From Progne subis subis (taxonomy: Eukaryota; Chordata; Aves; Passeriformes; Hirundinidae): a stretch of DNA of 64,000 nt. The notes below the pieces were generated by a model that did no database searches, was not told the DNA's origin, and was given only the letters and a program-made list of their open reading frames with translations. This document shows positions 35,400-48,517 of the stretch, piece after piece. A program made the position numbers and the translations under genes. The stretch's first letter is position 1. Every line of letters starts with the position of its first letter. The stretch spans positions 1,723,792 through 1,787,791 of the forward strand of contig JAKJHU010000037.1 in the NCBI GenBank assembly GCA_022316685.1, given 5' to 3'.

Positions 35400-36340
35400 T
35401 ATATGTCCCTGCTGTTCCTGGCCACCATGGAGCAAGTCAAGCCATGGAGCCTGGCAGTCCAGTCAGTTTGCAGCCAATGGGTCCATCTCATCTGTATCTC
35501 CTTAGCCTAAAAGGGGAGACAGTATCACAAGTCTAATTACAGGGCACCTTTACTGCTCTTCCTTCAGACTCTTCCTTCATGGAAGACAGTGAGGAAGTTT
35601 TCCCTTGAAAAATCCATGCTGGCTGTTCTCACTAGCCATCTTCTTCTATCTTCAGCGATGGATTAGAAGAAGATGTTCACCTGGCGCTGAAGTGATGCTG
35701 TCCCACTAATTCTTCCCTGGATGCCCTTCATTGCATTGCTTGCCATTCCCATAAAGATGGGAGTGAGGTTAGCTTTTTCCTTGTTGTCAGAGAGCTTGCC
35801 CTCTGACCGTCATTTCTCACAGTTGATTGGCAACAGCTTCACGGTCACATCAGTCATCTTTGTCAGATCCCTGGTGAAACCCGCCTGAGCTGGTGGATTT
35901 GAACATACTTGGTTTCCTCTAAGTAGTCTCTAACTCGTTGCTTTGCTGTTGACTGGCCCCATGTGTTCTGAATGGGGCTGATATTTGCTGGGACTTGGGA
36001 ACAGGCTTTGTCTACAAAGACTTGTAAGAAAGGACACTGAGTGGTTCAGCCTCTTCTTTGATGCCTATTACTTGTCTCTTCCCCATTCATCAGCAGACTC
36101 ACATCTTTCATGACCCTCCTCTTGCAAAAAACATTCTGGTAGAATAGTTTCTTTTTAACCTTAATGTCCCTTACTAGCTCCAGCTGGGCTTTTGCCTTCC
36201 TGTTTTTGTGCTGGAGTGCCCAGGCAATGCTTTTGTTCTCCTCCTGTCCTGCCTATCTTTATTTACACTTGTGTGCTCCCTTTTTGTATTTTCAATTCAT
36301 TAAGACTCTTTTCAGCCAAGCGGGCATGCTGCCAGAAAGG
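35400..36340 (-). mobile_element. CR1 LINE, decayed ORF2 linker and RT start
   Basis: On the minus strand, in shifting frames, it reads from the endonuclease-RT linker into the RT: 'LNELKIQKGSTQV' (near 36310), 'KAQLELVRDIKVKKKLFYQNVFCKRR' (in part, 36195-36115), 'SLLMNGEE', 'FLQVFVDKACSQVP', 'EKANLTPIFMGMASNAMKGIQG' (compare CR1 'KKANVTPIFKKGKKEDPGNYRP') and 'DRRRWLVRTASMDFSRENFLT' (compare 'KVIGSSQHGFTKGKSCLT'). Many stops and frame changes are present, so this is an old inactive copy. It covers a different part of ORF2 from the 14.8-kb copy. The low-coordinate edge is uncertain. Confidence 0.75.
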
Positions 36341-36399
36341 TGAAGTCAAGACAGGGAACAGTCAGAGCCACATAAAGGTGCACTTGTGAGAAATGCAGC

Positions 36400-37400
36400 G
36401 GGTGAACAACTTCTCTAAAGGCAATAGATTTAGGCCAATGAGGGCAAGGACTTTAAAGTAAGACTTAGGGTTGTCTGTCTTTGTCCAAGAAGAGGACATT
36501 GATTGAAAGGAGATGAGGCTGGGTGGAATGTCAGACTGTTTGTCCTGCTTTTCAGTAAATCTTTCATTTCACGCTAAACTTCATATTACTGCAGCCACAT
36601 TGCTACCAAGCCAGCTGTGCACAATTCAATGTGCAGAGTCAAAAGTGGACAGGGCAGCAGGAAAGTAATGAAAGCAGAGAGCTTTCCTAGGAAATGGAAT
36701 AGTTGTGTGTGCTGATGTAGGAAGAGTCTGCTGAAGGTCAGTGTGTAAGGCGAGACGGAGAGGGCAATTGGCTGGGTATCAGAAAAGGTGTGGCAGAATG
36801 GCAGGTGAGAAAAGCTGTTCCTCACAGAAAAGGAATTTGAAGATTAAAAGATCAGAGGGAAGAGTTCATTATTAAGTCTGAATCAAGGGACTGAGACAGA
36901 ACAAAACAGGTGAAAAAAGAATGGTCTTCAGTCAGAAGTGAACAAAGACTAAAATTGCTTGTTCAAGGTAAGTGCTAAAGAAAGAGGAAGAGACAAATGT
37001 AAGAACAAGAAGAACAGGAATAACAGAATTCGGAGACATCAGTCTGGAAAGAGTGTAAAAATCCTGCTGGCCTCAAACAGAGAAGAAAACATGGGGTGAA
37101 AACAGGAACTCTTCCTGGCCGTTAGGGACCAAAACAGGACTGGTTGGGAGGCAAGAGGCAGTGGGTGGCTGTGAGGAAGGAGGCAGTGAGGAGAGGACAG
37201 CCCTGGGACGTGGGCAGGAGAGGTCATAGGCAGCACCCAGGGTGTTGGACAAGAAACTGGAAAAAGGGTGCTATGACAGGAAGAAGAAAGTAAGGGATGA
37301 CCTTGCATCTAGCTGAGGAGTTGGCTAAGTGAGAGGAAAAGTAAATAATTAGGTAAGAGAAATATGTTAGAGATTCCTGAAAAATGCATCCTCCATCAGG
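36400..37400 (+). other. Purine-rich (on +) intronic stretch
   Basis: Runs of 'gaagaaa' and 'aggag' with few pyrimidine clusters on the + strand; the minus strand is correspondingly C/T-rich. The minus-strand frames at 36586-36825 and 37039-37308 are Ser/Leu/Pro/His-rich as a result and are not considered genes. No family assigned. Confidence 0.45.
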
Positions 37401-40400
37401 AAGCAGGAGAGGGGAAGTCAGTTCATCAAAAATATAATTTCTTTCTTTTTTTTTCTCCCTTAAAAATTGAGAGAACTAAATGTTCTCTCTGCTAGTGTAT
37501 ATTTACCCAAATTCTTTTATCAGTTATTGTGGTTTCACCTTAGAAATATATTTTTTCTCCGTTTTACAGACCATGAAGAAAAATGACAGATTAAGCCTGT
37601 AATACTGAAAATATGCACGTGCTTAATTCTACAGTTATATACTTATGTTCTTAACTGCTTTGTTAGATCAGAGCTGAAGTGCTCAACTGCTTTAAATATT
37701 GAAAATGAATATGCTTTCAAAAGGATTTAATACTGTTTCAGATTTAAGAGATATGGATATTAGATCAAGAACTACTTTAAAAAAAAGAACCACTCTGAAA
37801 GACTCACATAATTTTTTAATTTGCTGCGATATCTTCATTCCATTTATTTATCATTAATGAGATTTTTCAAAGCTGAAATTACTAATCTAATGGTTATTGG
37901 TACTTTTAAAAATCTCCTAATTAATTTCAGAAAAATTAAATTAAATCACAGATGATGCTGGACTTAACATACAGTGACTGGATCAAGTATTTAAATTTAA
38001 ACCGGCCAAGTATTTTTCCAGTTTGGAATCAGAAATAGGAAACGTGCAAGCTGGGGGGTTTTTTTTTGTCGTTATCATTCATATCAAGTTCATTCAAAAC
38101 ATTTAATTAATGATTTTTGATTAAGATTTTTCATTGTAACATTTAGTTATGTTTTCTAGTTAAAAAAATATCTTCTCAGGATTTTCTCATCATATTATTA
38201 TTCTTAGCATACTGTATTAAACTGAATGAGTTTGGTATGACAGAAGTTTCTAAACTCATTTAGAGGCCATTCTGTTTCAAAAAATACAATTAGTTTTTGG
38301 CATTATTTTCTTAGGTATTGCACACTTTGATTAAGAAAGCTAGACTGATGACAAAGAAACTGTGCCCTTTTCTTCCTTGAATACATGTTGTTTATAAATA
38401 TGGAATCACCCAATGTTGTATTTTTGTCACCTAGTCTCTATGGAGAAATGATGGCACAATTTTATACCTGTGATTTAGAAAAATAAGTTTTATTCCTCCT
38501 TTCTTTTGCTTAGTTATTTCCAACATAGATGTTATGTTTTACACTGTCAGAGTTTAATGTAGATATGCTGATCCTCATTGCCTTTTATCTTGGCAACAGC
38601 AAGATTTAATCATGTTTTGTGATGAAATTTAATATCCTGATTTGAGATTCTCAAATCCTTATATTTACCTATATGTGGACTTTTTAAATATTAAAATTAT
38701 ATGGTAGAGTTTAAATATACAAGTTGTTTTTTAAACAACTCAGAAATTACTATATTTTTTTAATGTGTTACAATATTTTTCAGAAAATTGTTGTTGCTTT
38801 CTGTCCAGGTCTTAAAAAGCAATGGGCTCATAATTAAATGCTCTCACTGTCATTCTGTGTTTTGGTTTGGTCACTTTCATGGAAGCAAGACTCCTTGTTG
38901 AATAGTAGAAGTGCATGTTTTGGAGAAAAAACTGTTAGAGTAAAAAATGATGAAAAAAATGTTTCTATTGTTACCAAGGCTGTTTTGTGAGAGCTAATTT
39001 TTACAGCTGTATTTGAAAAAACATTCGTAAAGTACAGGAGGCACGGTTATGAGTTATTCAGCTCCTGGCGAAACAGAGCGCCCTGGTGTGCTGTCCCAAA
39101 AGCAACACAGGCCAGTGACAGATTAATCAGAAAGCCTTCTAGATGAATATCTCTCCCTTGAACGCATCTGCCAGACTGACAAAGGATCTCCTAGTTTTGG
39201 AGGGATTTTGCCGACCCATCCTGGAAGCAGAGGGGAAGATGACATTTTAATGAGAGTCTGTTTTCCTTTCCATTGCACCTGGCCAGCTAGGTTGGACTCT
39301 GCTCTTGTAATTCATGCTCCACACTCTGAGGAAGACAAAGCAAATGCTTTGGTGGTGTACTTATGGTGTACATGCAGGGATTTTAATGTTAAGGGTGTTG
39401 CTGGGACCACAAGATTTAAGTTGTCTTCCGTTTGGGCAGTGTCTGGGTTTGACTGAGTGGTCTGATGGATGAATAATGTAGTGGATTAGTGCTGGACAGA
39501 GGCCATGGGCATTCTGTTGCATGTAATTTTTGCAGGGTTGGCTGGAACACATGGCTTTGTGCCCATTAAGGCATGTTCTCCATGTAGTGTGCTCCAGTAG
39601 CAATATACTAGAGTAGCAATTGTGCTACTGCTGTGCTGCTGCTAATTGTATCCTGCGACTGTGTTAGCAGAATTGTGTAGGAACAGGATGCATTCTTGAT
39701 CAAGAACATTTCTGGCAATATCTTGGTCTTGCAGCCCTTGGGAAGCAGCTCACTGCTGACTTCAGGCACTGTCCCATCCTCTGGCAACAGCCCAGTGCTT
39801 GAGAGGTATGCCAGCATCACCAGATTTTCACAGTGGACACAAGAGTTCAGAAACTTCCTCTGCAGTCCATTGCTTACTTGATCATTCCAGATCTTGTAGA
39901 TTTTTGTGGGGTTTTTTTATGTTTTATGCTCTTGCCATCCTTTTCCTCTCTGAGGAAAGCCTTCTCCTTGTCTTTTCCTCCTTAGGCTTTGGATATTTCA
40001 GGCTTATGGACAGAGAAGATAAAGGCAGCCTTTCCACTTCATTTTATTCTGCTAATATGTTGCTATGACAAGCCCATAGACATGGTATTTGGGTACCTGC
40101 CTGCTGTACATTAAATGAAATGATAGCATTTGTCATGTAGGATCCTTCCCTTTTCTCTCTCTATCCCCTGGGGAAAACTGGATGTTGATTATATTGCCAT
40201 ACTTAATGAGCTTATTAGTGAAGCAAAAGTTGAAGAGTAGAAAAACATGAAGAGAGAAAAAATTGGGGGACCAGATATGTCAAGACAGTAAAACTGTGTG
40301 AGGCAGAGTATGAATCCTGTCAGCTGGAGATGTGCCACCTTGGCCGGAGGTGGAGTATGCTGCCTCTGGGTCTAAGGGCTCTCACAAGCACCATCACTGG

Positions 40401-42499
40401 ATATACAAGGGACAATGCATTTCCTAGTATTTGAGTGTTGAGGCATGCTCTGTGTTTGGCCATCATCTTCCTTCACCAAATCTCACTTCCAAGATCTTCT
40501 TGTGCTTTATAATCACTCCTGTTAATCTACATTTTTTTTGCCTTTCTCATCTTGCATGGAAGTTGACTTTCTTGTGGCAGGGCAAAGACCTTTTGCTGTC
40601 CATGAATTACATCAGAAGCATGTTTTCTTCTCTGTCTAATTGAAAGTGATCCAGCAATCAGGGGACCATGAAAATTTCCAGCAGGGTTTTATTTCCCAGT
40701 GCTAGGAACAGCAAGGGGAAGGCACAGTCATTGTGACCTTGTCCGAGAAGCATGCTTAGTCCAAGATGAGTGAAAAAATGGGGTTGTGGTTTCATCCATC
40801 ACTTGAACCCAGTGTTGCCTTTGGTTGTTCTGGATGCCTGTTTTAGTCCTACTGCTAAAGCTGCAGTGTAAAGTTACTTGAGTCATTTTTACTGAAATCC
40901 CTTTATCCCCTCTCTGAAGCGTGTGAGGTGCGTGCAGGTACTTACAGCAGTCAGCAGATATTGATTGTGGCTGTATGGGGAAGGTATTTGGACAGATTCG
41001 TGTCCAGCTGGTCCATATCCAGCCTTCTTGAGCAGGTTTGATGTTTGGACAAATAAACATTATGTCTCTCTCCCCTTTTTGCCCCAGACCTCAGAGAGCT
41101 CCAGGCAAATTGGTCTTACTGTTTGGATCCCCTCTGGAGAACATCATTAGAGCAGCTGCATCCTGGATACAGAGACTGCTAATTACAGAGGTGGTGAGGT
41201 TCCCTGCCTGCTCTGCACGGTTAGCAGTGTCAACAGCAGGCTCTGCCTCTGTGCAACAGTAGGACAGAAAATTCTCCAGCATCTTAGGACCAGTTTCAGT
41301 GATGATTTTAAACACTGAGTTTGGCATGTTTTCTTACTATTTCTAACAAAAGCTAAGGGAGAGCCGGTTCCTACACTTTAATTTTATCCCTACATTTTAG
41401 TATTTCATGTTTATGATTGGAGATTTAGATGCTATTTTCTACAATTTTTACAAAGCGCTAAACTTGCTCTCCTCCCCCATTTGATAGAATGGAGGAAAAA
41501 AAAAAAAGACACTGCAATTTGTGAATTGATCATGTTGTGTCAAGTATCCACAGAGGACTTGTGTGAAAAATGTTATTTGTTTAGCAAGAAATCCAAATTT
41601 ATTTAGAAAAAAAAAAGGTAATTAAAAAAAATAGACAAACACTAGATCAAAATATTTACCAGATCAATTTACTAATGTGTAATATAAAGCATACCTCTTT
41701 TCCCTAACTCTTCCTTGCAATGTTGCTATTATTTCACAGGGTAATAAATGGCCAGTCTACTAACTACTTTTGGGGAAAATGTACTTTTACAGAATTTACA
41801 TGACACAACAATCCTGTGAACTTACATTTATTGAATAATTAACATACAGTTCCAGGTGATATAAGTAATTGTGTTTGATATAATAGTATTAAATTCATTC
41901 TGTTGTCAACAGAGTATGTGGAAGGATACTCAATGAATGATAGGCTGCAGGGTTGTGTTAAATGTGTGATTACACAAATTTTTGCATCACAAAAAGCATA
42001 CACAGCATTTTTATAGGGCATTTGGATTGTTAATGACTTCATAAAGCTAACTATTTGTGGGAAAGGAGTGTTTTTCTGTCTCTGAAGGTCTGTTTAATAT
42101 TATATTGTTATTTTATCTCTTTAAAAACAAATTCAAAGGGAATTGGAAAGATTTTGTGTATTTCTTCCACCTCAGTCTCTCACTGAGGATAATATTTTAA
42201 AGCTGGGTTTTGCAGGTAGTCTTTTGAATACAGTCAATGAAAATGTTCAGAGAAATGGAAAAAGCATTATTGCAGAGTTGCAAAATTCTCCTGGAAATAA
42301 TAGTATTTGAATATTTGAATATTGAACAGCTTTATTGTAATGTAATTCAGATTATGGCTGGTTTACAAACATAAGCCTTAGTTAAACTCTTTCAAAGCAA
42401 ATGGATGTGTGTGTATTACCTTTTTTAAGCCAGGAGAAATTACAATTTTAAATAGTCACAAAACATAAAATGGGAGGGGAAGCAATCTGAAAGACAATT
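37401..42499 (+). other. Presumed intron 1, AT-rich, no gene recognised
   Basis: 37.4-39.0 kb is very AT-rich with repeated 'taattaa' words, as often seen around developmental-gene enhancers, but conservation cannot be judged from one sequence. Nothing coding is recognised in 39.0-42.5 kb. Confidence 0.5.
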
Positions 42500-42905
42500 T
42501 TAAAGTCAAAAGGGACTGCTATGGGCAGGTAGCCTGACCTCTGCATGTGCGTGGTCTAGACTTTCATCCAGTAACTCCCATATAAAAGTCCATAATTTCT
42601 GCCTGAGCTAAAACGTGGCTTTTGGGAAGATATTCCAAACTTGATTTTTAAAGACTTGAATAGGCAGAGCACCTGCCATTCCCCAGGTATGTTGTCTCAG
42701 TGTTTAGTTCTCCTCAGTGAGATCTATTCCACAATGTGTCTTTGAATTTGTTTGAGCTTCTGCTTCCAGCAGCCGAAGTTTGTTGTTCTTTTGTTCTTCT
42801 AAATTAAAGTGCTCTCTACTGTCAGGAGCCATCTTTCTGCTGCGCTGAGGCATTTGTGTACAGCATCATCAACTCCTGAGCTTCAAGTTGAGACTGAGGT
42901 CGCTA
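42500..42905 (-). mobile_element. Ancient CR1/L3 LINE 3' region, antisense
   Basis: Read on the + strand it follows the reverse complement of the old sauropsid CR1 3' region: 'cctgacctctgcatg', 'actttcatccagtaactccc', 'ttccaaacttgatttttaaagacttgaata', 'agcacctgccattcccc', then 'gaatttgtttgagcttctgcttccagcagc', 'cttctaaattaaagtgctctct'. The order and spacing match across about 350 bases despite heavy substitution, so the element is old and minus-oriented. Confidence 0.65.
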
Positions 42906-44055
42906 GAGCTCGATGCCAGAAATTGTGTAGCCTGTTTCCAACTCACTGACACCCAAGGTGTAAGCTGTGCTCCTTGTCTGTGCACGTGCTGGGGGTGTTG
43001 TCCCAGACCCCGCTGCCACGGGCCACCGCAGGGCTCTGGGGGTGCACATGATGGCACACCTGACTCAGCATGCTCAGATAGATGAACACTGATGTTCAGT
43101 GCATACGTGAAACTTTGTTTTAACACAAGCAGCCGAGGTTCAAGAGCTTTGTCCCTGTAAATTCTGAATGCTACAGAGCAGAGTTCCTCTTCTACTAGTC
43201 CTAGATGGGTAGGGGGGCTTGAGAACATTTAATTGCCTGTATAAGGAAAGCCTTTGCAAATCTCTAAGTCCTGCTTTGTTGCTCAGGTTTGGGGGCCCCA
43301 GCAGCACGGGCTGGGGAACAGAGCTAGAGCAGGTGGTCTGAGGAGACAAGGTGGATTCCAGGGGCTGGGCTGAAGCTGCCAGGGAGGCACCATGGCATGG
43401 ACAGGGCTGTGGGGAGAGGCTGGAAGCAGGGTGCTGTTGGTCCTCTTTGCTTTGACAAATCCCGAAAATGATGGAGTCCCGACTAAGAAGATGCTCAAGA
43501 TTCAGGGAAGTGATTCAACAGCTGTGCATTTACTTGGAAAATGTCATAGACATGGCTGAAGGGTCCATGTTAAGCACTACTTTGATGTCTCTTCTCTTAG
43601 AAAACCAGGGGCAGTTTCCCTGCCTACTGGTGGCTGTGGCAGAGGAATGCTGCCCTGCACAGAAAAAAAGGGAACTTGACACAAAAGGAGTTGTTGGAGA
43701 GGTTACGAATAATAATTTTTGTTTGTACATGACTGATACGGTGAAAGCATAAACCTCAGACAAGTACGTCTTAGGATAGTGTCTATGTATATACTTGGGC
43801 TTTTAAAAGTGCCTAGTTTCACAAAGCTGGTAATATTAATTAAGCTCTGAGGATAAACTATTTTCATTGAGCATGCATATTCTTTTGAAGATTAAATGCC
43901 AAGTACATTTTACCAAATGCTTGAATATATTTATCCATCCACAGTCCTCCCCGCAGAGGGAAGGAAAGCAAAGTTAAGAGGTGTATTAAAGTTTCCACAT
44001 GCACATCAACAGGTCCAATTGAACTATTTTGTTTAGTTGTATGCATGTGTGTACA
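42906..44055 (+). other. Presumed intron 1, nothing recognised
   Basis: A GC-richer stretch at 42.9-43.5 kb gives overlapping open frames on both strands (119 codons at 42869-43228, -) with no recognisable product. Confidence 0.5.
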
Positions 44056-44115
44056 ATCATAGAATCACAGAATAGTTTATGTTGCAGACTACCTCCAGTG
44101 GTTGTCTAGTCCTTT
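44056..44115 (-). mobile_element. CR1 extreme 3' end, antisense
   Basis: 'atcatagaatcacagaatagttt...gcagactacctccagtggttgtctagtcc' is the reverse complement of the CR1 terminus: two tail octamers, then the 'GGTTTGGGTTGGAAGGGACCTCTGGAGGTCATCTAGTCC' pattern with substitutions. A very short fragment of about 60 bases. Confidence 0.85.
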
Positions 44116-46064
44116 GGAGTGTGTGTACATGTGTATGTATCTGTGTATTTACATAATGTGCTTATGAAATGAAAAATGAGGATGTTGATACAAGTTCATG
44201 TTAGCCAGAGTTGTGGTTGGAAAAAAGGAAGCAGGAAGACACAAATGAGAAGAAATCTATGCCCGGCAGAGGTAAGAACACTGCAGAATATTTTCAAGGA
44301 ACAAGAGGATGAAAAACCCCATAACCTAACAAAGATATTTTTTCATCACTGTTTGGACAGAGCACAAAATTACCAATAGTCATACAGAAAAATTCTCAGC
44401 TTAGGGAAACATTCAATAAACGTTTTCTTTTGAAGTAAAAAAAAAAGCCAGATGATGCATGTATATCAAGAAACAGTGAGAAGGAGAAGGAAGTTATCTT
44501 CCTTTTCAACAGTAATTAGGGATAATTTTAAACAGTACCTGATCATAATTTTCAGACTGTTTCTAAGTTTGAGTAAGGCTGAATATGGGCATATTTCCGG
44601 GATTCTATCACCAGTATTTCAAAATGTGAAATGAAGTCCTCCTCTGGGAAATGCTTGTTATCCACAGCAGGAGAGTTTTCCAAGAATGAGGAGGCTGGAG
44701 TGGTGGCTGCCTGGAGAAATGTTATTCCAGTGCAGCACAGGATAGCAGAGCAACAGGTCACATGTCTCGAAGATCTTCATGCCTTTTGATCCAGGCGACA
44801 ATGAAAAAGCTAAACAATTCAACAATCACTTAAGCAGGGTTTTTACTTTAGAGATTCTGGATTTTTTCACCCATCCCCAATCTCTCAGTAGACTTCTATC
44901 AAGGTTTCCCTTTTGAGGGCAGAAGTGGGAACAGGAATGTCAGTTCCTGTTAGCTACAGGTTTCAAACTCATTTTTGTGACCTCTAAATCCTCTTCTGAG
45001 ACATTTTTACCATGACAAAACTCCTTTTTCTATGGACACAAATAACATCATTTCTTTCTTTTTCCTACTGTTTCTCATGACTTGGCATAGTGGTGTTAAA
45101 AGCCCTTTGGGAGTTCAAGGAAACTTAAGCTACCAGGCAACACAGATCACTCTGCAGTTAAACCTCTCTCTGTCGTCTTTCACCCTTTCATCTGTTGCAT
45201 GACCTATGAACTTTATTTGGGTGAAGACTATATTTTTTCCATTTTCTTTCAGGCCATCGATGAAAGTGTAAATGGTGTCAGGCTGAGAGTATCTGAGCAT
45301 CTCCTTGAAAATGCTCTCACAGAAATCACAATCCCTGATTTACAATTCTTGCCGATCTATAAGACAATAAGTAACACAGTTATCTGTATGCGATTTTTAA
45401 AAAGTAATTCTAAATTAAGTGTTTTGCAAGAGTCTATTTGCCTACAGAGTTGTCTTTCACAAAGAAGTAATCTCACCAGAGACAGTATCAAGTTTGCTGT
45501 TAGTCATAAAACTGTTGATTCACAATAATAAAAATAAATTAAGAAATTAAGATCTCAGCAGACACATTTCATTGCCCATTTTCTGTTTTGTGATATTACC
45601 CAGGACAATATCAGCCTAACATGAATTGTTAGGAATGTATGAAGTTGTATTATTTGTATAAGGAGCTGCATCTATTACACAATCTCTCCTGATTAGCTTG
45701 TCCTGTCCTTAATTTTCATTCTGCCTGAGAGAAACACGATTCCCCTCTGGAGCTTTCTTGTCCTTAGCAAACTGAGCTAATTCCTCATGCCAAGGGAGGA
45801 CCTGATCCGAGGCTGACGTGAATTTTCTGAGAATTAGAATAAGTTTCGTGAAACAGCAGCAAATTTGCTCAGCTGGCTGGAAAGCAAATGCGTCCAGCTT
45901 TGCACGTCACACACATGCCAGTCAGCATCTCGACTGAGGGAAGTGGCACATGATGCACAATACTCAATTGGCAGGGGGAAAGAGGCAACCAAAGCCTGGC
46001 CATCAAGCTGGTTCCAGCAGATAAAAATCACTATTTCCTGCAGAATTCTTCTAGAATGATCATG

Positions 46065-46092
46065 AAAGTGACAATGCAGATATTGTCACTTT
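46065..46092. repeat. Perfect 11-bp inverted repeat (6-base loop)
   Basis: 'aaagtgacaat' at 46065-46075 pairs with 'attgtcacttt' at 46082-46092 around the loop 'gcagat'. A small hairpin of unknown role. Confidence 0.8.
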
Positions 46093-46848
46093 AAATAAGA
46101 AGAAAGGCATGATAACAGACTGTTAAACAGACAGCATGACATAAGAACTGGATACATCTAGAAAATATGGTGCTGTGTGGATGCCTCTCCAGGCAGCAAG
46201 GAGAGTCGGAAAAACCATCCAGCCTTTCCCTGCAACTGAAGTGAACAGATCTCCCAGCAATCTAATTTATTCCCTAAATTTTACGAGGAATTGGTTTCAG
46301 CTACTTCCAACAAACTTCAACAACCTACCTGAATTTCTACATGACCTGGAGACTTTGTATGGACCTCACATCTTCATTTCCACAACTGAGTTTTAATAAG
46401 CTCGCTAGTCAGCTGTTAGCACTTTGTCAAGACTTCCAAACACTGGCCCTCAACAAAGGCTGGAAAATGAAACGCATGGTCCCTACAAAGCCAGACTAAA
46501 CCAGACAGGGACAGTCTCACCAAGTCCCTTTGCTTTAAGCGTGAGGCAGGCATTTTCTCCTTGGATATTAGACCCTCCTCTAAGTTGCTTCTTCTCTTGT
46601 TTAAAGAGGAAACTAAGGTGTAGTTTAATGTATAGTGCAGGATGCTGACATAGTTTGCAATAATGAGAGCTGGAAAGTCCCAAGTTTCTTAGAAGTAAGT
46701 GAACAGACAAGATGATCTGTAATGACTGAGAGAAATGTTGGGAACAGAGAAATCCAAAATGAATGCAGGGAATTTTAATCCATAGCTCCAAAAAACATTT
46801 CACTAATTTCACAGTAGTATGGGGAGGTTTTATAAACTTAAGACTGGA

Positions 46849-46863
46849 TATATATATATATAT
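46849..46863. repeat. (TA)n dinucleotide run
   Basis: Seven and a half TA units. Confidence 0.9.
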
Positions 46864-48517
46864 CTTGCTATTTTTCTTTGCCATCATCCTACTTTCCTCA
46901 CTGTCTCATAGTAGCAGAAAACATCTATTTTGAGAAACTGGAGTATATCGGAATTTGGGTATTGGGTAAATGGATTTTCCAATCAGCTTCTGTCCTGGTA
47001 GGTATCAATGGCATTTCCAGGGCTGGACTATCACATAAACTGTTCCATTTGAGATGAGATGGCAGAAAAGTTGCTTAAACCCACCAGTTGAGAGTATTTT
47101 TAACTGCAAATAACTGCAAAGAGACAAGTCAGTTTAACTAGATTTTTTTCTTTTCTTAATAGCTTCTTAACTGCATAAATCCTTTATTCCTAGTTTTTCT
47201 TTTCTAGGCCACATCTGAGTTGAGCATGAGTCTGATGAGGGTTTTTGTGCTCCTGTCTTGAAAATCTAAAGAATGAGATTTGTATTTCATACAAATGTGA
47301 AAGTTGTATTTTTAAGCAGAGGCTGGCTTCTGCAAATTTCTTCATTTAGATTTGAAGGTAAAGAAACCTTGAGGTCTTTTTAGGGCATTCTGAGACTTTT
47401 CATGCTGGAGAGAGCCTGACAAGTATATGGCTGTGGAATGAGTGTTCTGAGTTACACCACTGTCTTCCTCTAAAGTGGTAATTATTATTCTTTTACAATA
47501 CAAAAGGCAGCTGAAATGATGAACCAGATCTGCTTTTCTCTCTTGTTCACATAACAAAAATGTGCCTATTAGCCTTGTCCAAGTCCAACCTTCCTCAGCC
47601 TCCTGTATCAATTTACTTTAGGATACCATACAGCAGAGAACTTATTCTTAAGTGACTATTTAGATACTATGCAAGAATAAACCTGTCAGAAAAATGAGTT
47701 AATTATAAATGCTTCCTCTGTAAGCCAGTTTTAATTTGGGGAGTTGGTGTGTAAGTGGAATGAGAATAGGAAGGCTACATGCTCAAATTAGCATTTTAAT
47801 TTTTACTTTAAAAATTGAACACTGTTATTCCAAAGGCTTTGTTCTCACCTTCATCGTAACGATTCACCCTGGCTTTTAAAAGGAGTTTATTTGTGTGAGA
47901 CGCAAAGTTCTTTTCTTTAAAGCTAACAGATACTTTTAGGAGGCTGTTCGTAAAGAGGTTTGAAGCTATCTGTTCAATAAGCAGACTATTCTGGTGAATT
48001 ATTATGGCAGGAAAAACTATGTGAGAGCTGCCCAGACACCTGGAAAGATGAGAAGAGTCATCAGTGAATCAGTGGAGGGGAGAACCTGCCAGAATCAGTT
48101 CAGTTCCCAGCAGCACTGCTCCCTTGCCACGTGCCTCCCTCTGTCTTGACCAAAACTAGAATAATCCATCAAGATTTCTGATCAATACTTCTTAGCCAGT
48201 GTCGCTGCTGCATTTGCTAATGGAGGAGATGCAGAGAGGAGCATTCCAGGTTGCAGACGGCTGCTCCTGGTCGACGTTAGTCGCGTCAAAGACAAGATGT
48301 TATGGGTTGTAGCCTGCCTCAAAATCCTAATCTGCACAGGCCATCTGCTATTCATTTTACTTATCTATAAATAGGCTTAATAAAGCAGCTGGCATCTTGA
48401 GAGGGAAATGTGCACTTTTAAAGGAACAAAGTTTTTTTTGAGTAGGAGGCGCAGCCCTTTCCGTGTGTGGGTTTGATTAGGAATCGTGAATACTTGCAGT
48501 GGTGGGTATCTGTAGAT

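Larger units (their letters stand above)
44116..48517 (+). other. Presumed intron 1, nothing coding recognised
   Basis: The longest frames (45199-45528, +, 109 codons; 46483-46887, -, 134 codons) match no family I know. The first begins near a polypyrimidine-CAG sequence (45252) that looks like a splice acceptor, but the following codons are not those of TMEFF1. Confidence 0.45.
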
